In this document: piece after piece, positions 6,656 through 18,212 of the stretch
Position numbering within the stretch: the stretch's first letter is position 1
Layout: every line of letters begins with the position of its first letter
Notes under the pieces: generated by a model
What the model was told of the DNA's origin: nothing
The model's input: only the letters and a program-made list of their open reading frames with translations
The model's database searches: none
NCBI RefSeq assembly: GCF_021391495.1
Contig: NZ_CP090063.1
Location: 4,402,001-4,466,000, forward strand
DNA length: 64,000 nt
From: Amycolatopsis acidiphila
Lineage (GTDB): Bacteria > Actinomycetota > Actinomycetes > Mycobacteriales > Pseudonocardiaceae
Direction: 5' to 3'
Made by a program: the position numbers and the translations under genes

Positions 6656-7471
6656 GTGGACAGCGTGCGCGGGATCGACGAATGGCCGGTGGACAACGCG
6701 GCGGCGGCCGTGGTCGGGGCGAACGGCACCGTGCTCGGGCAGCACGGCGATGCGAACCGGCAGTACAGGCTGGCGTCGGTGACGAAGCTGCTCACCGCCT
6801 ACACCGCGCACATCGCGCTCGAAGAGGGCGTGGTCGAGCTGGACACCCCGGCGGGCCCCGAGGGCTCGACCATCCGGCACCTGCTCGCCCACGCCTCCGG
6901 CCTCGCCTTCAACGAGCACCGGCAGATGGCACCCGCCGGCACGCGGCGGCTCTACTCCAACGCGGGCTTCGAGGAGCTGGCCGAGGCCCTCGCCGAGCAC
7001 TCCGGCATCCCCTTCGCCGAGTACCAGTCCGAAGCGCTGTTCGTCCCGCTGGGCATGGGCGCGACGAAGATCGAGGGCTCCCCCGCGGCCGGCGCCGTCT
7101 CGTGCCTGCGCGACCTCGTCGCGTTCGCCGCCGAGCTGCAGGCACCGACCCTGCTCCACCCGGCCACGCTCGCCGCCGCGACCGAGGTCGCGTTTCCCGG
7201 GCTGAGCGGTGTGCTGCCCGGGTTCGGCCACCAGAAGCCCAACGACTGGGGGCTCGGGTTCGAGATCCGCAACGGGAAGAGTCCACATTGGACCGGTTCG
7301 GGGAGCTCGCCGCGCACGTTCGGTCACTTCGGCCAGTCGGGCACCTTCCTCTGGGTGGACCCGGTCGCCGGCGCGGCGTGCGTCGCGCTCACCGATCGTG
7401 CTTTCGGGCCGTGGGCGGGCGAGGTGTGGCCCCCGTTCACCGATGCGGTGCTGGCCGAACTAAAGGCTTGA
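6656..7471 (+). CDS. Serine hydrolase of beta-lactamase/PBP fold
   Basis: A 271-residue member of the class C beta-lactamase/esterase superfamily. The nucleophile box S-x-x-K is SVTK (about residues 39-42), the YxN box is YSNAGF near residue 100, and the third box is probably represented by GHFGQSGTFLW (HFGQ-type) near residue 225. No signal peptide is visible, so it is probably cytoplasmic and not a drug-inactivating enzyme; an esterase or D-amino-peptide hydrolase role is possible. GTG start at 6656 after GGGTGGG. It stands alone between the PTS terminator and a secreted protease gene. Confidence 0.8.
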   Translation: MDSVRGIDEWPVDNAAAAVVGANGTVLGQHGDANRQYRLASVTKLLTAYTAHIALEEGVVELDTPAGPEGSTIRHLLAHASGLAFNEHRQMAPAGTRRLYSNAGFEELAEALAEHSGIPFAEYQSEALFVPLGMGATKIEGSPAAGAVSCLRDLVAFAAELQAPTLLHPATLAAATEVAFPGLSGVLPGFGHQKPNDWGLGFEIRNGKSPHWTGSGSSPRTFGHFGQSGTFLWVDPVAGAACVALTDRAFGPWAGEVWPPFTDAVLAELKA

Positions 7472-7517
7472 CCCATTCGGGGCCAATCGGATGTTCCCGA
7501 CTTCAGTAGGGTATTGA

Positions 7518-9329
<1,812 letters not shown>

Positions 9330-9333
<4 letters not shown>

Positions 9334-9539
9334 CCGCCCGACGGTACCCGTTCGCTGATCGCGCGGAAGTACAGCAACCGCGGCGCGGTCCGCAGCAGCG
9401 GGCGCCCGCCGACCGTGAACGAGTCCTCGACCTGCTCGGTGCGGAAGTAGTCCGGGCGGTCGAACCAGGCGCTGGCGGCGTTCGTGACCGACTGCTCGTC
9501 GTAGGGCACGGCCAGCTCGTCGTACTGGGTCCGCGTCAC
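9330..9539 (-). CDS. Small hypothetical protein in coupled operon
   Basis: A 69-residue protein (starting VTRTQYDELAVPYDEQSV, ending FRAISERVPSGG) that I do not recognise. It is soluble, with no signal, cysteine motif or membrane segment. Its GTG overlaps the stop of the GrpB-like gene and its own stop overlaps the dehydrogenase start, both as 4-nt GTGA overlaps, which supports it as a real translated gene. A second in-frame GTG lies 3 nt upstream at 9542. Confidence 0.6.
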
Positions 9540-10105
9540 CACGCACGCTCCAGGATGTCGTCCACCACGCCGTTCTTGGCGTCGGCGTAGTTCTGGATGT
9601 ACTTCCAGGTGCGCGCCGCGAGCTCGCGCTTCGTGCTCGCGTACAGCTCGCGGTCGGTTTCGTGGGTGCGCAGGCGTTCCCGGAACCTCAGGTACCGGTC
9701 GATCTCCCCGCAACCGGGCGAGTAGACGTGCAGGTTGACGTCCGTGTCGGGTCCCTTGAAGCAGCGGTGCTCGTTCCAGTGCGGTTCGCGGATGGCGAGC
9801 CGGTAGCCCGCGGCTTCGAGCGCGGGGACGTACGAGGTCTCGTCGGCGGAGTCCGGGACGACGAGCAGGACGTCGATGACCGGCTTGGCGCACAGGCCGG
9901 GCACCGAGGTGGAGCCGATGTGTTCCAGCAGCACGACCCGGTCCCCCAGGACCGAGCGGATGCGGGTGGCTTCCCGCTCGTAGAGCCGGGGCCATCGCGG
10001 GTCGTACTCGGCGAGCGTGACTGTCGTGTCGAGCACGGGTGGTTCGGCCACCCAGGAGGCGTGGATCTCCTCGTCGGACGACGGGGTCCGTCCAGGCTTG
10101 GGCAT
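9536..10105 (-). CDS. GrpB/UPF0157 family protein, nucleotidyltransferase fold
   Basis: A 189-residue protein of the GrpB family, which shares the nucleotidyltransferase fold. Diagnostic sequences are YDPRWPRLYEREATRI, EHIGSTSVPGLCAKPVIDVLLVV (about 60-85) and HWNEHRCFKGPDTDVNLHVY. The biochemical role is unknown for the family. ATG 10105 follows GAAGAAGGGA. It is the first gene of a coupled group with a 69-residue protein and a hydroxyacid dehydrogenase. Confidence 0.85.
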   Translation of the reverse strand: MPKPGRTPSSDEEIHASWVAEPPVLDTTVTLAEYDPRWPRLYEREATRIRSVLGDRVVLLEHIGSTSVPGLCAKPVIDVLLVVPDSADETSYVPALEAAGYRLAIREPHWNEHRCFKGPDTDVNLHVYSPGCGEIDRYLRFRERLRTHETDRELYASTKRELAARTWKYIQNYADAKNGVVDDILERAW

Positions 10106-10141
10106 GACTGTCCCTTCTTCAAGGCAGTCGGCCAACGTAAC

Positions 10142-10990
10142 TCAGGCGATGGGCAGCGGCAACACGTTTTCCGTGGCGGCCCGCAGCGCGTCGCGCATCG
10201 CCGCCCGTGGCGCCGGCTGCCCGGTGAACTGCTCGACCTGCCCGAAAGCCTGGTGCAGCAACATGTCCAGGCCCGTCGCCACCCGGCCGCCACGCGCCGC
10301 GACCGCTTCCGCGAGCGGCGTCGGCCACGGGTGGTAGATGACGTCGAGGACGCAGTCCGCCGCGGCCAGCTCGGCCGCGTGCTCCGCGACAGCGGCCGGC
10401 GGGACGGTCGACACGAGCACCGACGCGTCGGAGACGGCCTTCGCGAAGTCCACCTCGGCCCAGACGAGCACCTCGGTCTCGACCCCCGCCCGCTGCGCCG
10501 CGGCGATCGTCTCGCCTGCCCGTGCGGGATCCCGCACGACCAGCCGGGCCCGCGCGACGCCCAGCTCGGCGAACGCGACGACCGTGGCCGCCGCGGTGCC
10601 ACCCGCCCCGAGGATCACCCCGGTCGAACCGGTCGCTGCGGTGAAGCCGCCCGCGAAGCGCAGCGCGCCGACGACGCCGTCCACGTCGGTGCAGTCGGCG
10701 AACCAGCCGGAGTCCTCGCGCACCAGCGTGTTCGCCGCGCCCGCGGCACGCGCCCGCGCGGACGCCCGCGTCGCGAACTCGAGCGCGGCCCGCTTCCCGG
10801 GCATGGTGACCGAGAGCCCGGCCCACTCGGGGCCGAGCGCGGAGACGAACCCCGCCAGCCCGGCCGCATCCAGCTCGACGCGCTCGTAGGTCCAGTCGGC
10901 CAGCCCGAGCGCCCGGTACGCGGCCTCGTGCAGCACCGGCGACAGCGAGTGCGCCACCGGCTTGCCGAGCACCGCCGCTCTAGTACGCAC
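10142..10990 (-). CDS. aroE: Shikimate dehydrogenase
   Basis: Reduces 3-dehydroshikimate to shikimate with NADPH in aromatic amino acid synthesis. The substrate-binding SLSPVLHEAAY (near residue 16), MPGK with its catalytic Lys, and the catalytic Asp in DCTDVDG are present, as is the cofactor loop GAGGTAAAT. The length of 282 residues is usual. GTG 10990 (AGG upstream) overlaps the end of mltG by 11 nt; GTG 10972 is a shorter alternative. Part of the conserved actinobacterial alaS-yqgF-mltG-aroE group. Confidence 0.93.
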   Translation of the reverse strand: MRTRAAVLGKPVAHSLSPVLHEAAYRALGLADWTYERVELDAAGLAGFVSALGPEWAGLSVTMPGKRAALEFATRASARARAAGAANTLVREDSGWFADCTDVDGVVGALRFAGGFTAATGSTGVILGAGGTAAATVVAFAELGVARARLVVRDPARAGETIAAAQRAGVETEVLVWAEVDFAKAVSDASVLVSTVPPAAVAEHAAELAAADCVLDVIYHPWPTPLAEAVAARGGRVATGLDMLLHQAFGQVEQFTGQPAPRAAMRDALRAATENVLPLPIA

Positions 10991-12551
10991 CGCGCTGCCT
11001 CGCGAGCTCCTTGTTCTGCTTGTGCTCGTCCAGCGTCGTGGCGAAGCAGGACACCCCGTTCTTGTCGCACTTGACGAAGTACAGCCAGGACCCTTCGGTG
11101 GGCTGCAGGGCGGCCTGGATCGCGTCCGAGCTGGGCGAGCCGATCGGGGTGGGTGGCAGGCCCGCAACCGAGTAGGTGTTGTAGACCCCCGGGCGCCCGC
11201 GGTCGGCGTCGGTCGTCGTCACGACCGGCTTGTCGAGCAGGTAGTTCACCGTCGAGTCCAGCTGCAGCCGCTGGTTCTGGGCGAGCCGGTTGTAGATGAC
11301 CCGGGAGATCTTCCCGAAGTCCTGGGTGACCGCCTCCCGCTCCACCAGCGACGCGATGATCAGGATCTGGTACGGGTTCTGCCCCTGCACCGACGAGGAC
11401 GCCGCGAGCCCGGCGGCCTGGATCTTGGTCGCCGACTCCTTGAGCACGAAGCCGAGCAGCTCGTCGGCCTTCCAGCCCGGCTTGACGTCGTACACCCCGG
11501 GGGCGACCAGGCCCTCGATGCGGCGGGCGTCGGTGCCCTTGGCGGCGGCGCTCGCCGCCCAGTCGGGCACGCCCATCGCGGCCAGGTCCGCGGACGCGGC
11601 GACCTTGCGCAGGTCCTCCGCGGACACGCAGGTGCTCTGGCCGTTGAGCTGGGCGCACGAAGCCTTCGACAGCAGCGTGAACACCCCGGGCGTGACGCTG
11701 CCGTCGGGCTGGGTCACGTCGTCGAGCTGGGTGCCGGCGCGGACCTGCAGTACGCCGACGCGCGCCCCGGACGAGGTCAGCTTCGCCACGGCCGCGGCGC
11801 CGGACATCTTCGTCTTCATCACGTAGTAGCCCGGCTGCAGGCTCAGCACCTTGGAGTTGTCCTCGCTGGCCTTGACGAACGCCTTGCTGCTCGCGACCAC
11901 CCCGGAGGTCGTCAGCTCCGTGCCGATCGCGTTCGTCGAGTCGCCCTGGCCGATCTCGATGACGACGTCGGAGTCCCCGGTGCCGTCGAAGTCGGCGTAG
12001 CCGAAGACCTTGTCGATGCCGTACCACGCGCCGCCGCCGATCAGCACGATCACCGCGAGCGCGCCGACCCAGCGGAATATCCGGCGGCCCCGCTTGGTGC
12101 GGCGCGGCGGTTCGTCCTCGTCCTCCGGCGGCTCGATGTACTCGGGCTCGGCACGCTCGTCGTCCTCGGCGTAGTCGTCCTCCGCGTACTCCTCCGCGTA
12201 CTCCTCCGCGTAGTCGTCCTCGGCGTAGTCGTCCTCGTAGTAGCCGTCGTAGTCCTCGACCGGGATGACCTCGGTCGGCGTCTCGTCCGGCGGGATCGGC
12301 CGCGGCCGGCGCGGCCGCGGAGGCGGCGGCTGGCGGCGGTCGTCGAACAGGTCCAGGCCGTGGTCGGACATCGGGGGGCGCCGCACGGGCGGGCGGCGCA
12401 CCGGAGGCGGCGGGGGCGGCGGCGGGGGTTCGTGCGGCACCGCGCGCGCGTGCCGCGGCGGCTGGCCGCGCGGCGGCAGGGGCGGGGGCGGCGTGCCCTC
12501 CGGGCGCCGCCGTCGGCCACCGGGCGGTGGCGGCGGAAGCTCTCGGCTCAC
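10980..12551 (-). CDS. mltG: Endolytic murein transglycosylase MltG
   Basis: A single-pass membrane enzyme that cleaves nascent peptidoglycan strands. The 523 residues start with a long cytoplasmic tail: proline-rich (PPPPPP runs) to about residue 90, then an acidic stretch with repeated DDYAE/EEYAE units (about 105-130). The membrane helix [19 protein letters not shown] follows basic residues near 165. The YceG domain carries the catalytic Glu in ASLVEREA and ends with [13 protein letters not shown]. The GTG overlaps the yqgF stop (GTGA). The low-complexity tail is longer than in E. coli MltG but usual in actinobacteria. Confidence 0.93.
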   Translation of the reverse strand: MSRELPPPPPGGRRRRPEGTPPPPLPPRGQPPRHARAVPHEPPPPPPPPPVRRPPVRRPPMSDHGLDLFDDRRQPPPPRPRRPRPIPPDETPTEVIPVEDYDGYYEDDYAEDDYAEEYAEEYAEDDYAEDDERAEPEYIEPPEDEDEPPRRTKRGRRIFRWVGALAVIVLIGGGAWYGIDKVFGYADFDGTGDSDVVIEIGQGDSTNAIGTELTTSGVVASSKAFVKASEDNSKVLSLQPGYYVMKTKMSGAAAVAKLTSSGARVGVLQVRAGTQLDDVTQPDGSVTPGVFTLLSKASCAQLNGQSTCVSAEDLRKVAASADLAAMGVPDWAASAAAKGTDARRIEGLVAPGVYDVKPGWKADELLGFVLKESATKIQAAGLAASSSVQGQNPYQILIIASLVEREAVTQDFGKISRVIYNRLAQNQRLQLDSTVNYLLDKPVVTTTDADRGRPGVYNTYSVAGLPPTPIGSPSSDAIQAALQPTEGSWLYFVKCDKNGVSCFATTLDEHKQNKELARQRGAY

Positions 12552-13039
12552 GTTCGGCCCTCCCGAGCGAGATAGGCGGCCCGGCCGTCCAGCCAGCCCT
12601 GCAAGATCTCGACCGCGGCGGCCTGGTCGACCACCGCCCGCTGCTTGCGTCCCTTGACGCCGCGCTGCGACAGCATGCGGGCCGCGCTGACCGTGGTCAA
12701 GCGTTCGTCGGCCAACCGTACCGGGACCGGAGCGACCCGGCCCGCGAGCTGTCCGGCGTAGGCAACGGCGATCTCCGCGGCGGAGCCGTGGCGGTCCGCC
12801 AGTGTTCTGGGCAGTCCCACGATCACCTCCACCACCTCGTGCTCGGTGACGAGCCGGGCCAGCTGGTCGAGATCACTGTCGCTGTGCGCATCACGCGAAA
12901 GGGTAACGAGTGGGGTCGCGAGCACGGGCGCGGGATCGCTCAGCGCGACGCCGACGCGGACGGAGCCGACGTCCACAGCGAGCCGGCGACCGGCCCCGGG
13001 ATCGGACTCCCCGGGCCGGTCGGCGTTGCGTGCGGTCAC
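12548..13039 (-). CDS. ruvX: RuvX/YqgF family pre-16S rRNA nuclease
   Basis: A 163-residue RNase H-fold protein proposed to process 16S rRNA ends, formerly annotated as a Holliday junction resolvase. Family sequences are [17 protein letters not shown] with the first catalytic Asp, [30 protein letters not shown] with Glu, and [14 protein letters not shown] with the last Asp. GTG at 13039 overlaps the alaS stop, and its stop overlaps mltG, so translation is coupled on both sides. Confidence 0.93.
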   Translation of the reverse strand: MTARNADRPGESDPGAGRRLAVDVGSVRVGVALSDPAPVLATPLVTLSRDAHSDSDLDQLARLVTEHEVVEVIVGLPRTLADRHGSAAEIAVAYAGQLAGRVAPVPVRLADERLTTVSAARMLSQRGVKGRKQRAVVDQAAAVEILQGWLDGRAAYLAREGRT

Positions 13040-15696
13040 CCCGCGGCGACCGCGGTCCGCAGCGCGGCGATCGCCTGCTCGATGCCCGCCGGGTTCGTGC
13101 CGCCGCCCTGCGCCATGTCGGGCTTGCCGCCGCCGCGCCCGCCGATCTCCGGGGCGAACGAGGGCACCAGCTTGCCGGCCGCGAAGCCCTTGTCCCTGGC
13201 CTCCTGGGTGGTGGCCACGACGAAGCTCAGCTTTCCTCCCTGCGGCGCGAACAGCGCGACGACTGCCGGACGCGAGCCGAGCCGGTTGCGCACCTCCATC
13301 GCGAGCGCGCGCAGGCCGCCGCCGTCGATCTCGCCGCCGACCTGCTCCGCGACCAGCAGCACGCCGTTCAGGTCGCGCGCGGAGTCCGCGAGCGAGCCCG
13401 CCGAGCCCAGCACCTGCTGGGTCTTGAGCTGCTCGATCTCCTTCTCGGCGTTGCGCAGCCGGGTCAGCACGTCCTCGACGCGCGAGGGCAGCTCGGCCGT
13501 CGGCACCTTCAGCGTGCCCGCCAGCTGCGAGACCAGCAGCTGCTCCTTGCGCACGTGCTTGAGCGCGTCGGTGCCGACCAGGGCCTCGACGCGGTGCACG
13601 CCCGACCCGATCGAGGCGTCGCCGACCAGCTTGACCAGGCCCAGCTCGCCGATGCGGCCGACGTGCGTGCCACCGCACAGTTCGCGCGAGTAGTCGCCCA
13701 TGTCGACCACACGCACGTCGTTGCCGTACTTCTCGCCGAACAGCGCCACCGCGCCCAGCTCGAGCGCCTTGTCCTTGGTCGTGACGTAGGTCTGCACCTC
13801 GACGTCGTTCTGGAGGTAGTCGTTGACCTCCTCCTCGACCTCGGTGAGCACGTTCGCCGACACCGGGCCGGGGGTGGTGAAGTCGAACCGCATGCGCCCC
13901 GGCGAGTTGAGCGAGCCGGCCTGCGCCGCGCGGCGGCCGTACGCGCCGCGGACGGCGGCGTGCACCAGGTGCGTCGCCGAGTGCGAGCGGGCGATCGAGC
14001 CGCGGCGGGCGCCGTCGACCGAGCCGGTCACCTCGGTGTCCAGCCCGATCTCGCCCTCGGTCACCTCCACGCGGTGCACGAACAGGCCCGGCACGACCTT
14101 CTGCACGTCGAGCACGTTGGCCTCGCCGCCCTCGCCGACGAGCACGCCGGTGTCGGCGACCTGGCCACCGCTCTCGGCGTAGAACGGGGTGCGGTCCAGG
14201 ATCAGCTCGGCCTTGTCGCCCGCACGGACACTGCGCACGCCCTGGCCGTCCTTCAGCAGGCCGATCACCTTCGCGCCGGCCTGCAGGTCGGTGTAGCCGA
14301 GGAAGTCGGTCTCGCCGTGCTGCTCCAGCAGCTCCCGGTACACCGAGAGGTCGCCGTGGCCCTTCTTGCGGGCCGCCGCATCGGCCTTCGCGCGCTGGCG
14401 CTGCTCCTCCATGAGCGTGCGGAAGCCCGCCTCGTCGACCTCGAGGCCCTGCTCGGAGGCCATCTCGAGGGTCAGGTCGATCGGGAAGCCGTACGTGTCG
14501 TGCAGCTGGAACGCCTTGTCCCCGGCGAGGATGTTCCGGCCCGCGGACTTGGTCTGCTCGGCGGCGAGGTCGAAGATCCGCACGCCACTGGTGAGCGTGG
14601 CGAGGAAGGCCTCCTCCTCCACCCGCATCACGTCGCTGATGCGGTCGAAGTCGCGGGCGATCTCCGGGTACGACGGGGCCATCGCGTCGCGCACCACCGC
14701 GGCGAACTCGGGCAGCACCGGCTCCTGCACCCCCAGCAGGCGCATCGAGCGCACGATGCGGCGCAGCAGCCGCCGCAGCACGTAGCCGCGCGCCTCGTTG
14801 CCCGGGGTCACGCCGTCACCGATCAGCATCACGCCGGAGCGGGCGTGGTCGGCGATGACGCGGAAGCGGACGTCGTCGACGTGGTCGGCGCCGTAGCGGC
14901 GGCCGGAGAACTCCTCGGCCTTCGCGATCACCGGGCGCACCAGGTCGGTCTCGTAGACGTTCTCCACGCCCTGCAGCAGGTACGCCACCCGCTCGACGCC
15001 CATGCCGGTGTCGATGTTCTTCCTCGGCAGCGCACCGAGCACGGGGCCGCCCTTCTTCGGGCTCACCTCGCCCCGGACCTCCTGCATGAAGACCAGGTTC
15101 CAGATCTCCAGGTAGCGGTCCTCGTCCATCGCCGGGCCGCCGTCGCGGCCGTGCTCGGGGCCGCGGTCGTAGTAGATCTCCGAGCAGGGGCCGCCGGGGC
15201 CGGGCACGCCCATGTCCCAGTAGTTGTCGTCCGCGCCGCGCAGCTGGAGGCGGCTCTCCGGGATGTCGGTCGCCTTGCGCCACAACGCGGTGGTCTCGGC
15301 GTCGTGCTCGTAGACCGTCGCCCAGATCCGGCCCGGGTCGAGGCCGAGGCCGCCGTCGGCCTGCGACTTCGTGATCAGGTCCCAGGCGAAGGAGATGGCG
15401 CCTTCCTTGAAGTAGTCGCCGAAGGAGAAGTTCCCGGCCATCTGGAAGAACGTGTTGTGCCGGGTGGTCTTGCCGACCTCGTCGATGTCGCCGGTGCGCA
15501 CGCACTTCTGGATGCTGGTCGCGCGCGGGTAGGGCGGCGGGACCTCACCGAGGAAGTACGGCTTGAACTGCACCATGCCCGCGTTGACGAACAGCAGCGT
15601 CGGGTCGTCGAGGATGAGCGACGCGCTCGGCACCCGGGTATGGCCGTTCTTCTCGAAGTGTTCGAGGAAGCGCTTGTTGATCTCGTGTGTTTCCAC
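13036..15696 (-). CDS. alaS: Alanine--tRNA ligase
   Basis: Charges tRNA-Ala and hydrolyses mischarged Ser/Gly. The 886 residues run in the standard order: class II catalytic core ([41 protein letters not shown]), tRNA-recognition region, editing domain with [12 protein letters not shown] and [13 protein letters not shown] zinc-site residues, and the C-terminal oligomerisation/DHHA1 domain ([13 protein letters not shown]). GTG start at 15696 preceded by GGAAA. It heads the alaS-ruvX-mltG-aroE group with 4-nt overlaps, though the two small membrane genes just upstream may share its transcript. Confidence 0.98.
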   Translation of the reverse strand: METHEINKRFLEHFEKNGHTRVPSASLILDDPTLLFVNAGMVQFKPYFLGEVPPPYPRATSIQKCVRTGDIDEVGKTTRHNTFFQMAGNFSFGDYFKEGAISFAWDLITKSQADGGLGLDPGRIWATVYEHDAETTALWRKATDIPESRLQLRGADDNYWDMGVPGPGGPCSEIYYDRGPEHGRDGGPAMDEDRYLEIWNLVFMQEVRGEVSPKKGGPVLGALPRKNIDTGMGVERVAYLLQGVENVYETDLVRPVIAKAEEFSGRRYGADHVDDVRFRVIADHARSGVMLIGDGVTPGNEARGYVLRRLLRRIVRSMRLLGVQEPVLPEFAAVVRDAMAPSYPEIARDFDRISDVMRVEEEAFLATLTSGVRIFDLAAEQTKSAGRNILAGDKAFQLHDTYGFPIDLTLEMASEQGLEVDEAGFRTLMEEQRQRAKADAAARKKGHGDLSVYRELLEQHGETDFLGYTDLQAGAKVIGLLKDGQGVRSVRAGDKAELILDRTPFYAESGGQVADTGVLVGEGGEANVLDVQKVVPGLFVHRVEVTEGEIGLDTEVTGSVDGARRGSIARSHSATHLVHAAVRGAYGRRAAQAGSLNSPGRMRFDFTTPGPVSANVLTEVEEEVNDYLQNDVEVQTYVTTKDKALELGAVALFGEKYGNDVRVVDMGDYSRELCGGTHVGRIGELGLVKLVGDASIGSGVHRVEALVGTDALKHVRKEQLLVSQLAGTLKVPTAELPSRVEDVLTRLRNAEKEIEQLKTQQVLGSAGSLADSARDLNGVLLVAEQVGGEIDGGGLRALAMEVRNRLGSRPAVVALFAPQGGKLSFVVATTQEARDKGFAAGKLVPSFAPEIGGRGGGKPDMAQGGGTNPAGIEQAIAALRTAVAAG

Positions 15697-15777
15697 TGGT
15701 CTTTCCTTGGGCTGGGCGGCACGACGTGCGCCGCGCCGGGTCTGGCAGGGTGCGGCGACGGCGGAGAGCGCGAAGGG

Positions 15778-16080
15778 TCAGCTCTCCGCCCGGCGCGCTC
15801 GCGTCGGGCGCGGCCGCGCGGCGTGCCGCCCGTCGGCGGGCCGTGCCGAGGGCACGCCCGACCGCTGCTCCACCATGTCCCGCAACTCCTGCTCGCGCTC
15901 GCTCATCCCGGTCCGGATGTCGGCGCCGAACGAACCGATGGCGCCCGCCAGCTCCTGCATGGCGTCGCCCAGGTTCGAGGCCAACCCGGCCGGTGTTGCC
16001 TGGCGAGCAGTCCTGCTCGCCTTGCGGGAGACCGCGACCCCGGTCGCGACGCCCACTCCCAGCCAGAATAGCCGCTTCAT
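15778..16080 (-). CDS. Small membrane-anchored hypothetical protein
   Basis: A 100-residue protein with an N-terminal hydrophobic segment (FWLGVGVATGVAVS), a helical middle (LASNLGDAMQELAGAIGSFGADIR) and a basic, proline/arginine-rich tail. No catalytic motif is visible. The ATG at 16080 overlaps the stop of the upstream DUF948 gene by 4 nt. A similar small gene often sits between DUF948 and alaS in actinobacteria, so it is likely conserved; the function is unknown. Confidence 0.75.
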   Translation of the reverse strand: MKRLFWLGVGVATGVAVSRKASRTARQATPAGLASNLGDAMQELAGAIGSFGADIRTGMSEREQELRDMVEQRSGVPSARPADGRHAARPRPTRARRAES

Positions 16081-16487
16081 GACTTGCCGCTCCCCTTGCG
16101 ACCGCGGCGCGAGTGCTTGCCCTCGATGCCGGCCTTGGCCTTGCGGCGCGCACGGATGGCCTTGCTGATGCCGTAGGACAGTGCCGCCGTCTTCACCAGC
16201 GGACCGCCGAGGGTCGCGGTGAACACCGACGACAGCGCGGACACGTTGCCGGTGACCGCCTGGGCGTTGGCCGTGATCCCGTCGACCCGCTCGAGCTGGG
16301 TGTTGACGTGCGTGATGGTGTCGTTGGCCCCGATCAGCAGCGGGTCGGTGTTCTGGTGTGCCTTGCGGATCGCGATGGTCGCCTCGTCCAGGGTGCGGCC
16401 GAGCTTGATCAACGGGATCGCCAGCAGCACCACCAACAGCACGAATGCGCCTGCGGCGATCAGCGCGGCGATCTGCCCAGCCGACAC
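16077..16487 (-). CDS. DUF948 family membrane-anchored protein
   Basis: A 136-residue protein with an N-terminal transmembrane helix (AALIAAGAFVLLVVLLAIPLI), a predicted helical/coiled region (LDEATIAIRKAHQNTDPLL to NAQAVTGNVSAL) and a very basic C-terminus (RARRKAKAGIEGKHSRRGRKG). This is the DUF948 layout; its role is unknown. GTG start at 16487 with GGAGGGACC upstream. It is coupled to the next small gene and lies upstream of alaS on the same strand. Confidence 0.85.
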   Translation of the reverse strand: MSAGQIAALIAAGAFVLLVVLLAIPLIKLGRTLDEATIAIRKAHQNTDPLLIGANDTITHVNTQLERVDGITANAQAVTGNVSALSSVFTATLGGPLVKTAALSYGISKAIRARRKAKAGIEGKHSRRGRKGSGKS

Positions 16488-16528
16488 GGTCCCTCCTCGA
16501 AGTGGCGACGGCGTGAATGCCGGTCAGG

Positions 16529-17425
16529 CTACCGTGCGTCGCCGCCCCGGGCTGGCCCGCCCCGCCGGGCCTGGCGCCCGCGCGTGCCGTAGTAGAGCGT
16601 CGCCATGTCCTCGTCGGCGTGCCCGGCGTCCATCGCGGCCTTCAGATGCCCCAGCGCGGCGCGGACGCCGCCGAGGTCGAGCGCGTCCCCGGCGGCGTCG
16701 AGCACCAGCTGCGCGTCCTTCGCGGCATGCCGGGTGGCGAAGCTGAGCGGGAACTCGCGGGAGATCATCGCGCCGCCCTTCAGGTGCGCGTACGGCACGT
16801 CCAGGCTGCCGCCGCTGATCGACTCGAGGAACAGCTCAGGGTCCACGCCCAGCTGCTCGGCGAGGCTCACGCTCTCCGCGGTCGCGTTGGTCAGCGCGAG
16901 CACCCAGGCGTTCGCGACCAGCTTCAGCTTGCTCCCGGCACCGGCGGGACCGACCCACATGGTGCGGCCGCCGATCGCGTCGAACACCGGCGCGCAGCGG
17001 TCCTTCAGCTCGTCGGGTCCCGACGCGAGCACGACGAGCTTGCCCTGTTCCGCGGGCTGCTTGGTGCCGAGCACCGGCGCGTCGACGAAGGCGACCCCGG
17101 CCTTCTCGGCGAGTGCGGCGAGCTTCCCGGTCCACTCGACACCGACCGTGCTCGTCTGCAGCCAGACCGCGTCGCCGGGGACCGCCTCCAGCGCGCCCCC
17201 GGCGACCTCGTGCACGGTGGGCCCGTCGGCGAGCATGGTGAGCACGAAGTCCGCACCCGCCACCGCGTCGGCCGGGGTGTCCGCGACCTCGGCGCCGTCG
17301 ACCTGCTCCGCCTTCTCGCGGCTGCGGTTCCACGCCCGGACCTTCAGCCCGGCGGCGGCGAGGTTGGCCGCCATGGGGCCGCCCATGATCCCGGTCCCCA
17401 GCACGGCGACGGTGGTGTCGGTCAT
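16529..17425 (-). CDS. NAD(P)-dependent beta-hydroxyacid dehydrogenase
   Basis: A 298-residue member of the 3-hydroxyisobutyrate/6-phosphogluconate dehydrogenase family. The N-terminal Rossmann motif is VAVLGTGIMGGPMAANLAAAG; the substrate loop is FVDAPVLGTKQPAEQGKL; the catalytic Lys is in AGSKLKLVANAWV. The all-helical C-terminal half follows. The ATG at 17425 is chosen over an in-frame GTG 6 nt upstream because GGAG has proper spacing only to the ATG. Divergent from the SDR gene at 17529. Substrate unknown. Confidence 0.88.
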   Translation of the reverse strand: MTDTTVAVLGTGIMGGPMAANLAAAGLKVRAWNRSREKAEQVDGAEVADTPADAVAGADFVLTMLADGPTVHEVAGGALEAVPGDAVWLQTSTVGVEWTGKLAALAEKAGVAFVDAPVLGTKQPAEQGKLVVLASGPDELKDRCAPVFDAIGGRTMWVGPAGAGSKLKLVANAWVLALTNATAESVSLAEQLGVDPELFLESISGGSLDVPYAHLKGGAMISREFPLSFATRHAAKDAQLVLDAAGDALDLGGVRAALGHLKAAMDAGHADEDMATLYYGTRGRQARRGGPARGGDAR

Positions 17426-17491
17426 CAGCACACTCCTCGTTCTCGCGGTTCGCTCGCCGCGTTCCCGATGACGGCCCCGCCGAAACCCTCC

Positions 17492-17522
17492 TTGACTTCG
17501 AGTTATGTCGAGGTTTCATGCT
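17492..17522 (+). promoter_or_regulatory. MerR-type promoter with 19-bp spacer and dyad
   Basis: TTGACT (17492-17497) and CATGCT (17517-17522) are separated by 19 bp, the long spacer typical of MerR-activated promoters. Within the spacer an imperfect dyad, CTTCGA-N6-TCGAGG (17496-17513), provides a binding site. The predicted transcript begins at or beside the ATG at 17529. No MerR gene lies within the window. Confidence 0.6.
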
Positions 17523-17528
17523 GGCGGC

Positions 17529-18212
17529 ATGGACAACGGCACGCACGTCGCAGTCGTCACCGGCGCCTCCCGGGGCCTCGGCCTCGCCCTGACCAGGGAG
17601 CTCGTCCGCCGTGGCTGGCGGGTGATCGCGGACGCCCGCGACGGGGACCGGCTCGACGCCGCGCTGTCGGGGTTGACGGGAGTCACCCGGATACCGGGCG
17701 ACGTGACCGATCCCGGGCACCGCGGGGAAATCGCCGAAAGCGCACCCGATGGGGTGGATCTGCTCGTCAACAACGCGAGCGCGCTGGGTCCCAGCCCGCA
17801 GCCCGCGCTCGCCGGCTACCCGCTCGCCGAGCTGGAGCGTGTCTACGCCGTCAACACGATCGCCCCGCTCGCCCTGATCCAGCTGCTGCTACCGGGGCTG
17901 CGCCGCCGCCGGGGCCGGATCATCGACATCAGCTCGGACGCGGCGGTCGAGCCGTACGAGGGCTGGGGCGGCTACGGCTCGGCCAAGGCGGCGCTCGACC
18001 AGCTCACCGCGATCCTCGCCGCCGAGGAGCCGGCGGTGCGCGTGTACGCGTGCGACCCCGGCGACATGAACACCGACCTGCACCAGCAGGCCTTCCCCGG
18101 CGAGGACATCTCCGACCGGCCCGCACCGGAGAGCGTCGTGCCCGCACTGCTGCGGCTCGTCGAGCGCGACCTGCCCAGCGGTCGCTACCAGGCATCGGCG
18201 ATCCCGGTATGA
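17529..18212 (+). CDS. Short-chain dehydrogenase/reductase
   Basis: A 227-residue SDR. The cofactor motif is TGASRGLG (about residues 12-19), followed by NNASALG. The catalytic residues are in SSDAAVEPYEGWGGYGSAKAAL, where the Y-x3-K tetrad element is YGSAK. ATG 17529 agrees with a leaderless transcript from the MerR-type promoter just upstream; an in-frame ATG at 17505 would overlap that promoter. Its stop overlaps the QueA-like gene (ATGA), so the two are co-translated. Substrate unknown. Confidence 0.87.
   Translation: MDNGTHVAVVTGASRGLGLALTRELVRRGWRVIADARDGDRLDAALSGLTGVTRIPGDVTDPGHRGEIAESAPDGVDLLVNNASALGPSPQPALAGYPLAELERVYAVNTIAPLALIQLLLPGLRRRRGRIIDISSDAAVEPYEGWGGYGSAKAALDQLTAILAAEEPAVRVYACDPGDMNTDLHQQAFPGEDISDRPAPESVVPALLRLVERDLPSGRYQASAIPV

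Noticed and set aside
5132..7327. A 731-codon minus-strand frame opposite the PTS permease and serine hydrolase
   Set aside because: Composition is low complexity and it opposes well-supported genes on the plus strand.
12910..16071. A 1053-codon open frame antisense to alaS, and other very long plus-strand frames (for example 22523-25612)
   Set aside because: They lie opposite genes with clear motifs; the translations are Arg/Val/His-rich with no family match. High GC makes antisense frames long.
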